From Methylorubrum populi (GTDB lineage Bacteria > Pseudomonadota > Alphaproteobacteria > Rhizobiales > Beijerinckiaceae): a stretch of 64,000 bases of DNA. Under the pieces are notes generated by a model. That model was not told the origin of the DNA. It made no database searches and saw only the letters and a list, made by a program, of their open reading frames with translations. The stretch lies in assembly GCF_002355515.1 (NCBI RefSeq), contig NZ_AP014809.1, positions 4,922,501 to 4,986,500 on the forward strand, in the 5' to 3' direction. The translations under genes were made by a program, and so were the position numbers. This document shows positions 36,315 to 44,605 of the stretch, one piece after another (the first letter of the stretch is position 1; every line of letters starts with the position of its first letter).

Positions 36315-36473
36315 GCGGTCGCTACGCCGCGGCCGGCATATCCGCTCGCAAACCCCGACGCGCCGGATCGGGAACGGCGAAGGCGGCGCATCTGTTGGGG
36401 CTCCAAGCTTTTCCCTTCCTGCGGGCCCGCACCGGCGGCCTCGCGAACGGCTCGTGAGCGGATAATCTTCGGC

Positions 36474-37472
36474 ATGGCGCGCAAGAACGGCAAGGACGGC
36501 AGCGGCTCCGCAAGTGACAAAGCGGCCGACAAAGCCGCGGAAACAAAGTCGCAGGCGGGCTGGCGCGACCATCCGCCCTCCTTCGCCGGCTGGGCCCGGG
36601 CCGCGATCGCGGGTAGCGGCACGGCACCGAGCCTGTCGCCGCATCTCCACCAGGTCCTGCCGCCGGCCGCGCCCGGCATCGTCACCGTCGAGCCCGGCCA
36701 GAGCGTCGATCTCTCCACGATCGATCCCGACGCCACCGGCGGCCTCGACAAGGCGGAGGCCAAGGCGGCGCTGGACGCGCAGCGCGCGCGTATCAGGGCC
36801 CTGCAGGAAAAGCTCTACGCCGAGCACCGCCATGCCCTGCTCGTGGTGTTCCAGGCCATCGACACCGGCGGCAAGGACGGCACCATCCGCAACGTGCTGG
36901 AGGGGGTGAACCCGCAGGGGTGCCAAGTCTCGTCGTTCAAGGTGCCGAGCCCGCAGGAGCTCGATCAGGACTTCCTCTGGCGCTACCACCTGCGCACGCC
37001 CGGCCGCGGCCTGATCGGCGTGTTCAACCGCAGCCATTACGAGGACGTGCTGGTGGTGCGGGTGAAGGGGCTCGTGCCGGAGGAGACGTGGCGCGAGCGC
37101 TACGGGCTCATCAACGATTTCGAGCGGCTCCTGACGCTCTCGGGCACGGTCATCCTCAAATTCTTCCTCCACATCTCCAAGGACGAGCAGAAGGAGCGCC
37201 TGGAGGCGCGCCTCGCCGATCCGGAAAAGCACTGGAAGTTCGATCCCGCCGACCTCGTGGAGCGCAAGAGCTGGGACGTGTACCAGACCGTGTTCAACGA
37301 CGCGCTCGCCCGCTGCTCGACGCCCTACGCCCCCTGGCACGTGGTGCCGGCCAACCGCAAATGGGCCCGCAACGTCATGGTCGCCCGCACCATCGCCGAC
37401 ACCCTGGAGGCGATGGATCCGCGCTTCCCGGAGCCGCGCGAGGGGCTCGTGGGGATCAAGGTGCCGGATTGA
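36474..37472 (+). CDS. Polyphosphate kinase 2 family protein
   Basis: A 332-residue PPK2-family kinase that moves phosphate between polyphosphate and nucleotides. The Walker A loop is QAIDTGGKDGT (127-137). Further motifs are FLWRYHLRTPGRG, IGVFNRSHYEDVLV, FFLHISKDEQKERL and VPANRKWARN. About 90 residues precede the kinase core: a Lys/Ser/Ala-rich start, then a Pro-rich segment. Which nucleotide is phosphorylated (AMP, ADP or GDP) depends on the PPK2 class and was not resolved. ATG 36474 is used; no strong ribosome site is visible. The 3' end overlaps the convergent 37456 gene by 17 bases. Confidence 0.9.
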   Translation: MARKNGKDGSGSASDKAADKAAETKSQAGWRDHPPSFAGWARAAIAGSGTAPSLSPHLHQVLPPAAPGIVTVEPGQSVDLSTIDPDATGGLDKAEAKAALDAQRARIRALQEKLYAEHRHALLVVFQAIDTGGKDGTIRNVLEGVNPQGCQVSSFKVPSPQELDQDFLWRYHLRTPGRGLIGVFNRSHYEDVLVVRVKGLVPEETWRERYGLINDFERLLTLSGTVILKFFLHISKDEQKERLEARLADPEKHWKFDPADLVERKSWDVYQTVFNDALARCSTPYAPWHVVPANRKWARNVMVARTIADTLEAMDPRFPEPREGLVGIKVPD

Positions 37473-38070
37473 TTCCTTTTTCCAAGTCGACATCCGAGGC
37501 CAGGGGGCCGGGAAGGGCCGAAGCCATCCCGCACGTCGCCGCGACCGAGCGGAGCCGCCGCATCATCTCGGCCGGTTCGGGGGCAGCGCTGGGCATTCGA
37601 TCGATGCGAGATGCCATCCGTTCGAGGGAGAACAGCCGGGATCTGACGCCGGATAAGATCCAGTTCTGATCCTTCTCTCTCCAGGCTACGACCTTAGCCA
37701 AGGCCACATCCTCAATGTCGGGCACGATCGCGGTCACGCCGGGGCATCCGGTGCCTCGATAGTGCTGAACGCGATCCATCCAGTCGCTCGGCATCACCGA
37801 TGTGCCGGGCGAAACCCCGTCTGCGTAGTATCCGTACTGGCGATGGAAAGCGGATCCCTGGCCGATATTGGCGTCGATCATATCCGATAGCGCTTCGGTC
37901 TCGCTCGTGTCGGGGACATAAACGTCCGCCTCGCGCGTCATCAACATGTCGCCTGGGATATTCCGGCATCGAACGACGATCACCGATGAGCCGACAAGAA
38001 CGAAGGTATCGTGGCCCGTGACGCCTGCCGCAGCACGCAGGATGTGGTCGAGCCTGTCCCGCCGCATCAT
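37456..38070 (-). CDS. Nucleotidyltransferase-like protein, possibly DUF6036
   Basis: A 204-residue soluble protein. The N-terminus MRRDRLDHILRAAAGVTGHD and TFVLVGSSVIVVRCRNIPGD looks like the start of a minimal nucleotidyltransferase (G-S followed by an acidic pair), with TREADVYVPDTSE supplying Asp residues. IEDVALAKVVAWREKDQNWI resembles the helix found after the catalytic core in DUF6036/AbiEii-like proteins, where LAxxKxxAxREKD recurs. Its start overlaps the stop of the 38067 gene by four bases (ATGA), so the two are one operon. Base composition is clearly lower in GC than the surroundings. A toxin-antitoxin or defence role is possible but inferred. Confidence 0.7.
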   Translation of the reverse strand: MMRRDRLDHILRAAAGVTGHDTFVLVGSSVIVVRCRNIPGDMLMTREADVYVPDTSETEALSDMIDANIGQGSAFHRQYGYYADGVSPGTSVMPSDWMDRVQHYRGTGCPGVTAIVPDIEDVALAKVVAWREKDQNWILSGVRSRLFSLERMASRIDRMPSAAPEPAEMMRRLRSVAATCGMASALPGPLASDVDLEKGINPAP

Positions 38071-38450
38071 TCACGGCGTTCCGGACTGGCAGTGGGTCGG
38101 TACTGAAGTCCGACCATCTCGGCCATTTTGCTTCCTTGCGAGGAGATGACCGTGAAGACGGGCTGCGTATCCCGGAGCAGTTCGCCTTTCGGCGAATCCT
38201 CCAGCATCTGGCGCACGATCTGGCTGATGTCCTGATCCAGAAGCGCGTTCCATAGGGAGTAGGCGTGGGCCTGGGCCGGGTCAGGGCGGACGAAGCGGTC
38301 CAGGTAGGACCTGCCGCTGGCGACGAGTTCGGGATCGTCGATCAGGCGCGCCGCGATCCGTCGCGTCAGCTCGTAGGACCGACGCTTGTTCCCGTCGTGG
38401 AAGTCGGCCTTGCGCGGAAGTGATCCGACAAAGCGCTCTCCTTCCGTCAT
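38067..38450 (-). CDS. Hypothetical partner of the nucleotidyltransferase-like gene
   Basis: A 127-residue protein of unknown function, first gene of a two-gene operon. It is mostly helical: GNKRRSYELTRRIAARLID, DPELVASGRSYLDRFVRPD, AHAYSLWNALLDQDISQIV and RQMLEDSPKGELLRDTQPVF. No DNA-binding motif, signal peptide or membrane segment is evident, though the basic N-terminal half could bind nucleic acid. ATG 38450 has GGGGA about 8 bases upstream. The overlap with the next gene and the shared composition suggest they act and move together, for example as antitoxin with toxin. It is divergent from the AAA ATPase gene at 38603. Confidence 0.68.
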   Translation of the reverse strand: MTEGERFVGSLPRKADFHDGNKRRSYELTRRIAARLIDDPELVASGRSYLDRFVRPDPAQAHAYSLWNALLDQDISQIVRQMLEDSPKGELLRDTQPVFTVISSQGSKMAEMVGLQYRPTASPERRE

Positions 38451-38602
38451 GTGGCATCCCCGGCGATCGGCAACGGCTCTTCTCGAATGCTAACCTCTTC
38501 TCGTCATGGGAAAAAGATGGACGAGAGCGATCAGGGCCGCACGTTCCTTCCCGAATCATGCCAACGGTCTAGATTGTTCCCCTTCAACGCGTGAGGTCGC
38601 CG

Positions 38603-39742
38603 ATGCCGACGGTTCGCGAGATCGAGGCGGCCGGGTACCGGTCGCTGAGGAGCATCCGCTTTCCGGTCGGGCTGCTCTCGGTCTTCGTCGGCGGCAACGG
38701 CACCGGCAAGACCAACCTCTACCGCGCCCTCTCCCTGCTCCAGGCGGCCGCCTCCGGCCAGTTGACGCGGGCGCTCGCCGCCGAGGGCGGAATGGAATCG
38801 GTGCTCTGGGCGGGGCTCCGACGCAAAGGCGAGCCCGCGCGGGTGCGGCTGTCCGCCGAGCTGTCCGACGACGTCACCGGCCACGTCTACACCTACGCCG
38901 TCGAAGTCGGCATCCCGCCGCTGATGACGGCCGCGGCCTTCGCCCTGGAGCCGCAGGTGAAGACCGAGCGGCTCACCGTACAGACCGGCGCGCGGCCGGT
39001 GACCGTGCTCGACCGCGACGGGCCGGCGGGCTTCGTGCGCGACGAGGAGGGCCGCCGGCGACCTTTCGGCGCCGACCTGCTGCCGACCGAGACGGCGCTC
39101 GCCGCGCTGCAGGACGCCGTGCGCTTTCCCGAGTTGCAGATCGTGCGGCAGGCGCTCGGCGCGTGGCGCTTCTACCACGACGTGCGCACCGATGCGGGCT
39201 CGCCCCTGCGCCGCCCCTGCCTGGCGGTGACGACGCCGACGCTGGCCTCCAACGGGGCCGACCTCGCCGCCGTCTTCGCGACGCTGGCCCATATCCGCGG
39301 CGACACCGCCGACCTCGACGCGGCGTTCGCCGACGCCTTCTCCGGCGCCCGCCTCGTGGTGCCGCCGCCGGACCGCGAGGCGCGGTTCGGCGTGATCTTT
39401 CCCGACTATCCCAAGCGGACCTTCGAGCCCTCGGAACTCTCCGACGGGACGCTGCGCTACCTCGCGCTGGCGGGCGCGCTGCTCGCCTACCGGCTGCCGC
39501 CCTTCCTGGCGCTCAACGAGCCCGAGACCAGCCTGCACCCCGACCTGATGGAACCGCTGGCGCGGATGATCGTCCGGGCGTCGGGGCGCACGCAGGTCTG
39601 GCTCGTGACGCATTCCGAGCGCCTCGCCGCGGCGGTGGCCGAACACGGGGGCGTGCGTCCGCGGATCGTGCTCAAGCGCGAGGGTGCGACTTGGATCGAG
39701 GGCCTGCGGCTCTCCGGTGATTTTTCCGATGGAGACGATTGA
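38603..39742 (+). CDS. AAA family ATPase, RecF/OLD-like
   Basis: A 379-residue single-chain ATPase of the AAA_21/RecF-SMC-like group. It has FVGGNGTGKTNLYRALSLLQA (Walker A, in GGNGTGKT) early. LSDGTLRYLALAGALL (ABC-like signature) lies late, then LALNEPETSLHPDLMEPLA (Walker B region) and VWLVTHSERLA (switch His). The order matches stand-alone OLD-like ATPases without the Toprim nuclease. Such proteins occur in defence systems with a nuclease partner and also as housekeeping proteins. ATG 38603 has GAGG 6 bases upstream; GTG 38591 is an alternative. The MOSC gene follows after three bases, so they are co-transcribed. Confidence 0.88.
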   Translation: MPTVREIEAAGYRSLRSIRFPVGLLSVFVGGNGTGKTNLYRALSLLQAAASGQLTRALAAEGGMESVLWAGLRRKGEPARVRLSAELSDDVTGHVYTYAVEVGIPPLMTAAAFALEPQVKTERLTVQTGARPVTVLDRDGPAGFVRDEEGRRRPFGADLLPTETALAALQDAVRFPELQIVRQALGAWRFYHDVRTDAGSPLRRPCLAVTTPTLASNGADLAAVFATLAHIRGDTADLDAAFADAFSGARLVVPPPDREARFGVIFPDYPKRTFEPSELSDGTLRYLALAGALLAYRLPPFLALNEPETSLHPDLMEPLARMIVRASGRTQVWLVTHSERLAAAVAEHGGVRPRIVLKREGATWIEGLRLSGDFSDGDD

Positions 39743-39745
39743 GCG

Positions 39746-40429
39746 ATGCGGATCGTGATCGGGGCCGTGCTGACCGGGCGCGTCGCGCCGCTCGGGACGG
39801 CGGCGAGCGCCATCGCCAAGATCCCCGTGCAGGAGCCGGTCGCAGTGGGGCCGCTCGGTCTCGCGGGCGACGCGCAGGCCGACCGCCGCTTCCACGGCGG
39901 ACCGGAAAAGGCCGTCCACCACTATGCCCTCGACCATGCCGCCGCGTGGCGCGCCGACCTGCCCGGCTTGCCCGACCTGCTGGAGCGGCCCGGCGCCTTC
40001 GGCGAAAATATTTCGACATCGGGGCTGACGGAGCGCGACGTCTGCGTCGGCGACCTGTGGCAGACGGGCAGCGCCCTGCTCCAGGTCTCGCAGGCGCGCC
40101 AGCCCTGCTTCAAGCTGAACCTGCGCTTCGGCGTGCCCGACATGGCGCGCCGGGTGCAGGCGAGCGGGCGCACCGGCTGGTACTACCGGGTGATCGAGGA
40201 AGGCGTCGTTTCGGCCGGCGACCGGCTGGAGCTGGTCGGGCGCCCGCATCCGGACTGGCCGCTGTCGCGGCTTCTGCACCACCTCTACGTCGATCGCCTC
40301 GACGCGGCGGCGCTGCGGGCGATCGCCGGGCTCGCCGCCCTCACGCCATCCTGGCGCGAACTCGCCGCCCGCCGGCTCGCGAGCGGCGCCGTGGAGGATT
40401 GGCGCCGCAGGCTCGGGGAGGAGGCCTGA
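39746..40429 (+). CDS. MOSC domain protein (YiiM-like)
   Basis: A 227-residue MOSC protein. The domain runs from about 25 to 165, with GLAGDAQADRRFHGGPEKAVHHY in two adjoining blocks, RPGAFGENISTSGLTERDVC and LLQVSQARQPCFKLNLRFG. The conserved MOSC cysteine is the one in RQPCFKL. A 3-alpha domain (LLHHLYVDRLDAAALRAIAG) follows, as in E. coli YiiM, which reduces N-hydroxylated compounds with a molybdenum cofactor. It starts three bases after the AAA ATPase gene, an arrangement with no obvious functional logic, and ends one base before the convergent fabI stop. Confidence 0.9.
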   Translation: MRIVIGAVLTGRVAPLGTAASAIAKIPVQEPVAVGPLGLAGDAQADRRFHGGPEKAVHHYALDHAAAWRADLPGLPDLLERPGAFGENISTSGLTERDVCVGDLWQTGSALLQVSQARQPCFKLNLRFGVPDMARRVQASGRTGWYYRVIEEGVVSAGDRLELVGRPHPDWPLSRLLHHLYVDRLDAAALRAIAGLAALTPSWRELAARRLASGAVEDWRRRLGEEA

Positions 40430-40430
40430 A

Positions 40431-41258
40431 CTAGTCCCGCTCGCGGGTGATGTCGGGCGCGTCGGGGTTCTTCATGCCGACGACGTGGTAGCCGGCATCG
40501 ACGTGAAGGATCTCCCCGGTCATACCGCGGGACATGTCGGAGAACAGGTAGGCCGCGGTCTCGCCGACCTCCTCGATCGTCACGGTCCGCCGCATCGGCG
40601 CGTTGTACTCGTTCCACTTGAGGATGTAGCGGAAATCGCCGATGCCCGAGGCCGCCAGCGTCTTGATCGGCCCGGCCGAGATCGCGTTGACGCGGATCTG
40701 CTTCGGGCCGAGATCGGCGGCGAGGTAGCGCACGGAGGCTTCCAGCGCGGCCTTGGCGACGCCCATCACGTTGTAGTGGGGCATCCACTTCTCGGCGCCG
40801 TAATAGGTCAGGGTCAGCATCGAGCCGCCCTCGCGCATGATCTTCTCCGCCCGCTGCGCCACGGCCGTGAACGAGTAGCAGGAGATCAGGAGCGATTTCG
40901 TGAAATTCGCCTCGGAGGTCTCGATGTAGCGCCCGGTCAGCTCGTCCTTGTCGGAGAAGGCGATGCAGTGGACGACGAAATCGATCCCTTCGGGGAAGAC
41001 CTCGGCGGTGGCCGCGAAGGCGGAATCGATCGAGGCCGGGTCGGTGACGTCGCAATGGCCGACCACGTGGGCGTTCAGTTCGCGCGCCAGGGGCTCGACG
41101 CGCTTCTTGAGCGCCTCGCCCTGATAGGTGAAGGCCAGCTCCGCCCCGTGCGCGGCAGCGCTGCGGGCGATGCCCCAGGCGATCGAGCGGTTGTTGGCCA
41201 CTCCCAGCACCAACCCGCGCTTGCCCGCGAGCAGCCCGCCCGGCTTCTGTTCCGACAT
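40431..41258 (-). CDS. fabI: Enoyl-[acyl-carrier-protein] reductase (NADH) FabI
   Basis: A 275-residue reductase that finishes each round of fatty-acid elongation by reducing trans-2-enoyl-ACP. It is an atypical SDR: the cofactor loop GVANNRSIAWGIA replaces the usual TGxxxGIG. The catalytic pair is Tyr152 (TYYGAEKWMP) and Tyr162 (HYNVMGVAKAAL), with Lys169. Length matches E. coli FabI (262) plus short tails. FabI is the target of triclosan and isoniazid-type drugs. It is convergent with the MOSC gene with no gap. It lies downstream of the J-domain gene in the same direction but 249 bases away, with a hairpin between. Confidence 0.96.
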   Translation of the reverse strand: MSEQKPGGLLAGKRGLVLGVANNRSIAWGIARSAAAHGAELAFTYQGEALKKRVEPLARELNAHVVGHCDVTDPASIDSAFAATAEVFPEGIDFVVHCIAFSDKDELTGRYIETSEANFTKSLLISCYSFTAVAQRAEKIMREGGSMLTLTYYGAEKWMPHYNVMGVAKAALEASVRYLAADLGPKQIRVNAISAGPIKTLAASGIGDFRYILKWNEYNAPMRRTVTIEEVGETAAYLFSDMSRGMTGEILHVDAGYHVVGMKNPDAPDITRERD

Positions 41259-41360
41259 GCGTCACCTTCGCTTCGGCCGCGCGGGCGCCTCTCGAGGGAC
41301 GGCCCTGCGCCGGGGGCTTCCTTAGCGGAGGGTGGCCGGAGGGGGAAGCCTCAAGGCGTT

Positions 41361-41384
41361 CGGGATCGCGTCAGGGCGATCCCG
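41361..41384. terminator. 9-bp hairpin between the J-domain gene and fabI
   Basis: CGGGATCGC and GCGATCCCG pair around GTCAGG. It lies in the 249-base gap 41259-41507 and would form in the transcript leaving the J-domain gene, upstream of fabI. It could be a terminator or a leader structure. Nothing else was recognised in this gap. Confidence 0.45.
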
Positions 41385-41507
41385 GTGATTTATTCCGGCC
41401 TCGAACGCCGGCGGTCGCCCTCACGGGTGCTTTTCGCGCCGGCTATACGGTACGCGTCCGTCTTTCGGGCCAGCCTGCCGGGGAGGCCGCGATGCGGCCC
41501 CGCCGGG

Positions 41508-42452
41508 TCAGGCCGTCCCGGCCTTCGCCTCGCGGCGGCGGCGGGCATACTCGGTGAGCGCCGCGTCGTCGTCGGCCGGCAGGACGACCGCGGTGGTGGC
41601 GAAGAGATCGCCGCGGCTGCCGTCCTTCTTCGGCAGCCCCTTGCCGCGCAGGCGGAAGGTGCGGCCGGAACTCGTCATCGCCGGCACCTTCATCTCGACC
41701 GCGCCGGTGAGTGTCGGCACCCGCAACGACCCGCCGAGCACCGCATCCTCCAGCGGCAGATCGACGGTGGCGCGCAGGTCCGCCCCGTCCACCTTGAACA
41801 GCGGGTGGGGCAGGACACGGATGGTCAGGAGCGCGTCGCCCGGCTCGCCGCGGGGGCCGCCGGCGCCGCCGAGGCCGCGCAGGCGGATCGTCTGGCCGTC
41901 GACGACACCCTTGGGGATCATCACGTCGACGTCGCGCCCGCCCGGCAGGCCGATGCGCATCTTCTCCTCGCCCGCGACCTGTTCGAGCGTCACGCTGAGC
42001 TCGGCCGCGACATCCTCGCCGCGGACCGGTCCGCCGCGGGAGAACCCGCCGGGCCCGGCGCCGCCGGCGCGGAACGCCTCGCCGAAGATGTGGCTGATGA
42101 AGTCCTCGCCGACGCCGCCGGGGCCCGCTCCGCCGCCTCCGCCCGCGCCGCGGCGCTGCGTGAAGCCCTCGAAGTCGAAGCCGCCGCGGCCGCCACCGAA
42201 GCCGGAAAAGCCCTCGAAGCCGGTCGCCCGCGGCTTGCCCTCGGCATCGATCTCGCCGCGGTCGAACTGCGCGCGCTTCTCCTTGTCGCCGAGAATCTCG
42301 TAGGCGGTATTCGCCTCCGCGAAGCGCTCGGCGGCCTTCGGATCCTTGTTGCTGTCGGGGTGATAGGCCTTGGCGAGCTTGCGGAAGGCCTTCTTGATCT
42401 CGGCCTCGCCCGCGCCCTTGGGCACACCCAGAACGTCGTAGGGGTTTCGCAT
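41508..42452 (-). CDS. J-domain co-chaperone, CbpA/DnaJ type without zinc finger
   Basis: A 314-residue DnaJ-family protein. The J domain (1-65) has [20 protein letters not shown] and the catalytic HPD in [11 protein letters not shown] long Gly/Phe-rich region (about 75-140) follows. No CxxCxGxG zinc repeats exist, so this is a class II co-chaperone like CbpA. Two substrate-binding beta domains follow, with [40 protein letters not shown] and the end [15 protein letters not shown]. It stimulates the ATPase of DnaK. ATG 42452 is the natural start. It is transcribed in the same direction as fabI. Confidence 0.94.
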   Translation of the reverse strand: MRNPYDVLGVPKGAGEAEIKKAFRKLAKAYHPDSNKDPKAAERFAEANTAYEILGDKEKRAQFDRGEIDAEGKPRATGFEGFSGFGGGRGGFDFEGFTQRRGAGGGGGAGPGGVGEDFISHIFGEAFRAGGAGPGGFSRGGPVRGEDVAAELSVTLEQVAGEEKMRIGLPGGRDVDVMIPKGVVDGQTIRLRGLGGAGGPRGEPGDALLTIRVLPHPLFKVDGADLRATVDLPLEDAVLGGSLRVPTLTGAVEMKVPAMTSSGRTFRLRGKGLPKKDGSRGDLFATTAVVLPADDDAALTEYARRRREAKAGTA

Positions 42453-42635
42453 CGGGGTTCTTTTGTGGGGATCGCAACCGTCTAGGGATACGGCCTCTGC
42501 CGCGTGGCTTCAACGTGGGAAGGGCGTTGCGGTTCTGCAACACCCTCGCGAGCCCGCTTCACCGCTCCGCGACCGGTCATTTCGCGCAACCCTGTCCGGC
42601 CTCGTCAGGAGCGGAACTGGCAGGATCCGGCCGCG

Positions 42636-43184
42636 TCAGGACCGCGCTTCCACGGAGCCGCGCAGGCGCTTCAGCTCCCACTCGCCGCCGGAGGGCTTGC
42701 AGCCGGTGCCGCGCACGAAGCGGCTGTTGGCGCCGCCCACCACGGTGGCGAGGAAGTCGCGGCAGATCTCGTCGCCGGCCACGTAGGGCAGCCCGGTCGG
42801 GTTGATCGCGCCGCGCATGGCGGTCTCCGGGTTCTCCCACTTCACCGGGCGCCCGTTGCCCTGCGGATCGAGGGCGACCGAGAGGGCGGCGTGGGCCCGG
42901 CGCCAATCCTCGCCGTCGAGGTCGCGTCCGAAGCTTGCCGGCCGCTTCGGAATGCTGCCCGTGACGAGCGGCTCGGGCGCGGCCGGCGGCTCCTCCGTCT
43001 TGAAGGACAGGATCGGCCCGCTGCAGGCGCCGCAGGAGAAGGCGGCGAGGCCGAGCGTCACAACGCCCGCGATCCGACCCGCGACACCGTGCCGGAACGC
43101 GGGTGCGCGCGTCGAAGCGGCCTCCCGGTCGAAGAGCGGTCGGGCGAGGGCTTTACCGAGGACTTTACACGGACGCAGACGCAT
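42636..43184 (-). CDS. Surface-antigen-like exported protein (RT0821/Lpp0805 family)
   Basis: A 182-residue protein. A basic leader is followed by a hydrophobic segment (IAGVVTLGLAAFSCGACSG, about 38-56) that could be an uncleaved anchor or lipoprotein signal; the cysteines there only loosely match a lipobox. The folded C-terminal part carries WRRAHAALSVALDPQGNG, KWENPETAMRGAINPTG, ICRDFLATVV and GTGCKPSGGEWELKRL. This is the pattern of the RT0821/Lpp0805 surface proteins of alphaproteobacteria, related to the rickettsial 17-kDa antigen. The start is uncertain because the leader is long. It is divergent from pdxH. Confidence 0.78.
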   Translation of the reverse strand: MRLRPCKVLGKALARPLFDREAASTRAPAFRHGVAGRIAGVVTLGLAAFSCGACSGPILSFKTEEPPAAPEPLVTGSIPKRPASFGRDLDGEDWRRAHAALSVALDPQGNGRPVKWENPETAMRGAINPTGLPYVAGDEICRDFLATVVGGANSRFVRGTGCKPSGGEWELKRLRGSVEARS

Positions 43185-43270
43185 TACACCTGAACTCGAG
43201 ACAGACGGGGGTCCGACGGGGTGTGCTGCCCACGTCGGTGCCCCCCGACCCGGCTGCCACAGGGATGAAA

Positions 43271-43915
43271 ATGACCATCGATCGGTTAAGAGAGGGTGAT
43301 GCGGGCGCGCCGCCGGTCGACCCGCAGGATTTCACGTTATCGTCAGACCCCTGGGCGCTGTTCGCCGCCTGGATGGCGGAGGCGGAGGCTTCGGAGCCTT
43401 GCGACGCCAACGCCATGGCGCTCGCCACCGCCGGCCCGGACGGCCTGCCCGATGTGCGGGTGGTGCTGCTGAAGGGCTTCGATGCGCGCGGGCTCGTCTT
43501 CTACACCAATGCCGAATCGGCCAAGGGCGAGCAATTGCTGGCCAACCCGCAGGCGGCGACGGTGCTGTACTGGAAGTCGCTCGGCCGGCAGATCCGGGCC
43601 CGCGGCCCCGTCTCCCGCGTCACTCGCGAGGAGGCCGACGCCTATTTCGAAAGCCGCCACCGCGACAGCCGCATCGGTGCCATCGCCAGCCAGCAGTCGC
43701 GCCCGCTTCAGGACCGCCCGACCCTGATGGCGGAGGTCGCCGCCCTGTCGCAGAAGTACGAGAACGGCCCGGTGCCGCGCCCCGAACACTGGTTCGGCTT
43801 CCGCATCGCCCCGGTGCAGCTGGAGTTCTGGCAGAACGGCGACTACCGCCTGCACGACCGCGTCCGCTTCACCCGCGCGGGCGACGGCTGGACACGCGCG
43901 CGGCTCTATCCCTGA
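43271..43915 (+). CDS. pdxH: Pyridoxamine 5'-phosphate oxidase
   Basis: A 214-residue FMN enzyme that oxidises pyridoxine or pyridoxamine 5'-phosphate to pyridoxal phosphate. Family blocks are DPWALFAAWMAEAEASEPCD, NAMALATAGPDGLPDVRVVL, VFYTNAESAKGEQL, WKSLGRQIRARG and IGAIASQQSRPL. The C-terminal signature VQLEFWQNGDYRLHDRVRF ends in ARLYP, as in E. coli PdxH (218 residues). ATG 43271 is preferred since AGGGA precedes it at fair spacing; ATG 43265 is two codons earlier. It converges with the receiver gene 25 bases away. Confidence 0.95.
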   Translation: MTIDRLREGDAGAPPVDPQDFTLSSDPWALFAAWMAEAEASEPCDANAMALATAGPDGLPDVRVVLLKGFDARGLVFYTNAESAKGEQLLANPQAATVLYWKSLGRQIRARGPVSRVTREEADAYFESRHRDSRIGAIASQQSRPLQDRPTLMAEVAALSQKYENGPVPRPEHWFGFRIAPVQLEFWQNGDYRLHDRVRFTRAGDGWTRARLYP

Positions 43916-43940
43916 TGTCGCGGGAGCCGGTTAGGGCCCT

Positions 43941-44324
43941 TCAGGGCATCACCGAGCGGATCGCCGAGATCAGGCCTTCCTCGGTGTAGGGCTTGCGGAT
44001 GTACAGGCCGTCGGTCGGCACGTCGCCGGGGGCCGGCCGCACCTTGCCTGAGGTGATGACGATGCCGATCCCCGGCCAGCGCCGGTCGATACAGGCGGCC
44101 AGCTTGATGCCGTCGATGCCGAGGGGCATGTCGATGTCGGTCACGACGACGCACACCGCCTCGCCCGCCTCCTCGCTGGCGTCGAGCATGCGGATCGCCT
44201 CGTTGCCGTTGCGGGCTTCGCGCACGGCGTAGCCGGCCTCGGCGATCAGCTCCACCGCGGCGTGCCGGGTCACGGCATCGTCCTCCACGACGAGGACGGT
44301 CGGCCTCGCTTCGGCTTCGCTCAC
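43941..44324 (-). CDS. Single-domain response regulator
   Basis: A 127-residue CheY-like receiver with no output domain. The acidic pocket is VLVVEDD and the phospho-accepting Asp lies in VVVTDIDMP. Switch residues are in VITSGK and the Lys in IRKPYTEEGL. Such proteins work by protein contact or as phosphate relays; no histidine kinase gene adjoins it. A GTG at 44324 has AAGGATG about 8 bases upstream and begins the domain cleanly; a longer frame would add an unrelated leader. It is divergent from the SDR gene. Confidence 0.87.
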   Translation of the reverse strand: MSEAEARPTVLVVEDDAVTRHAAVELIAEAGYAVREARNGNEAIRMLDASEEAGEAVCVVVTDIDMPLGIDGIKLAACIDRRWPGIGIVITSGKVRPAPGDVPTDGLYIRKPYTEEGLISAIRSVMP

Positions 44325-44605
44325 GCGCGTCGCATCCTTCGCCCCCACGCCCTGTCCGATCTCTTGAACCCGCGAACCCCATCCCGGGGTTGCACGAAGG
44401 TCGTGACAGAACAAGCGCGGAAAGCGGGCGCAGCCGCCGAGACCGGGGCGGGCGGAGGCGCGGGTCGCGCCGCGGCGTCCGTCAGGGTTTTCGCAATGCA
44501 GCGCCGCCCTGGATTTCCGGCGGGGCGCGGCTTATCCCTTGGGGCGAAGACCCGCTCAGGCCCGCTCACCGCGGTGCGCATCGCGGGCAGCGAGGGACCC
44601 CGGCC

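Noticed and set aside
37456..37472. Frameshift or fusion at the PPK2/nucleotidyltransferase junction
   Set aside because: Both proteins end normally. The overlap is a simple convergent arrangement rather than a damaged gene.
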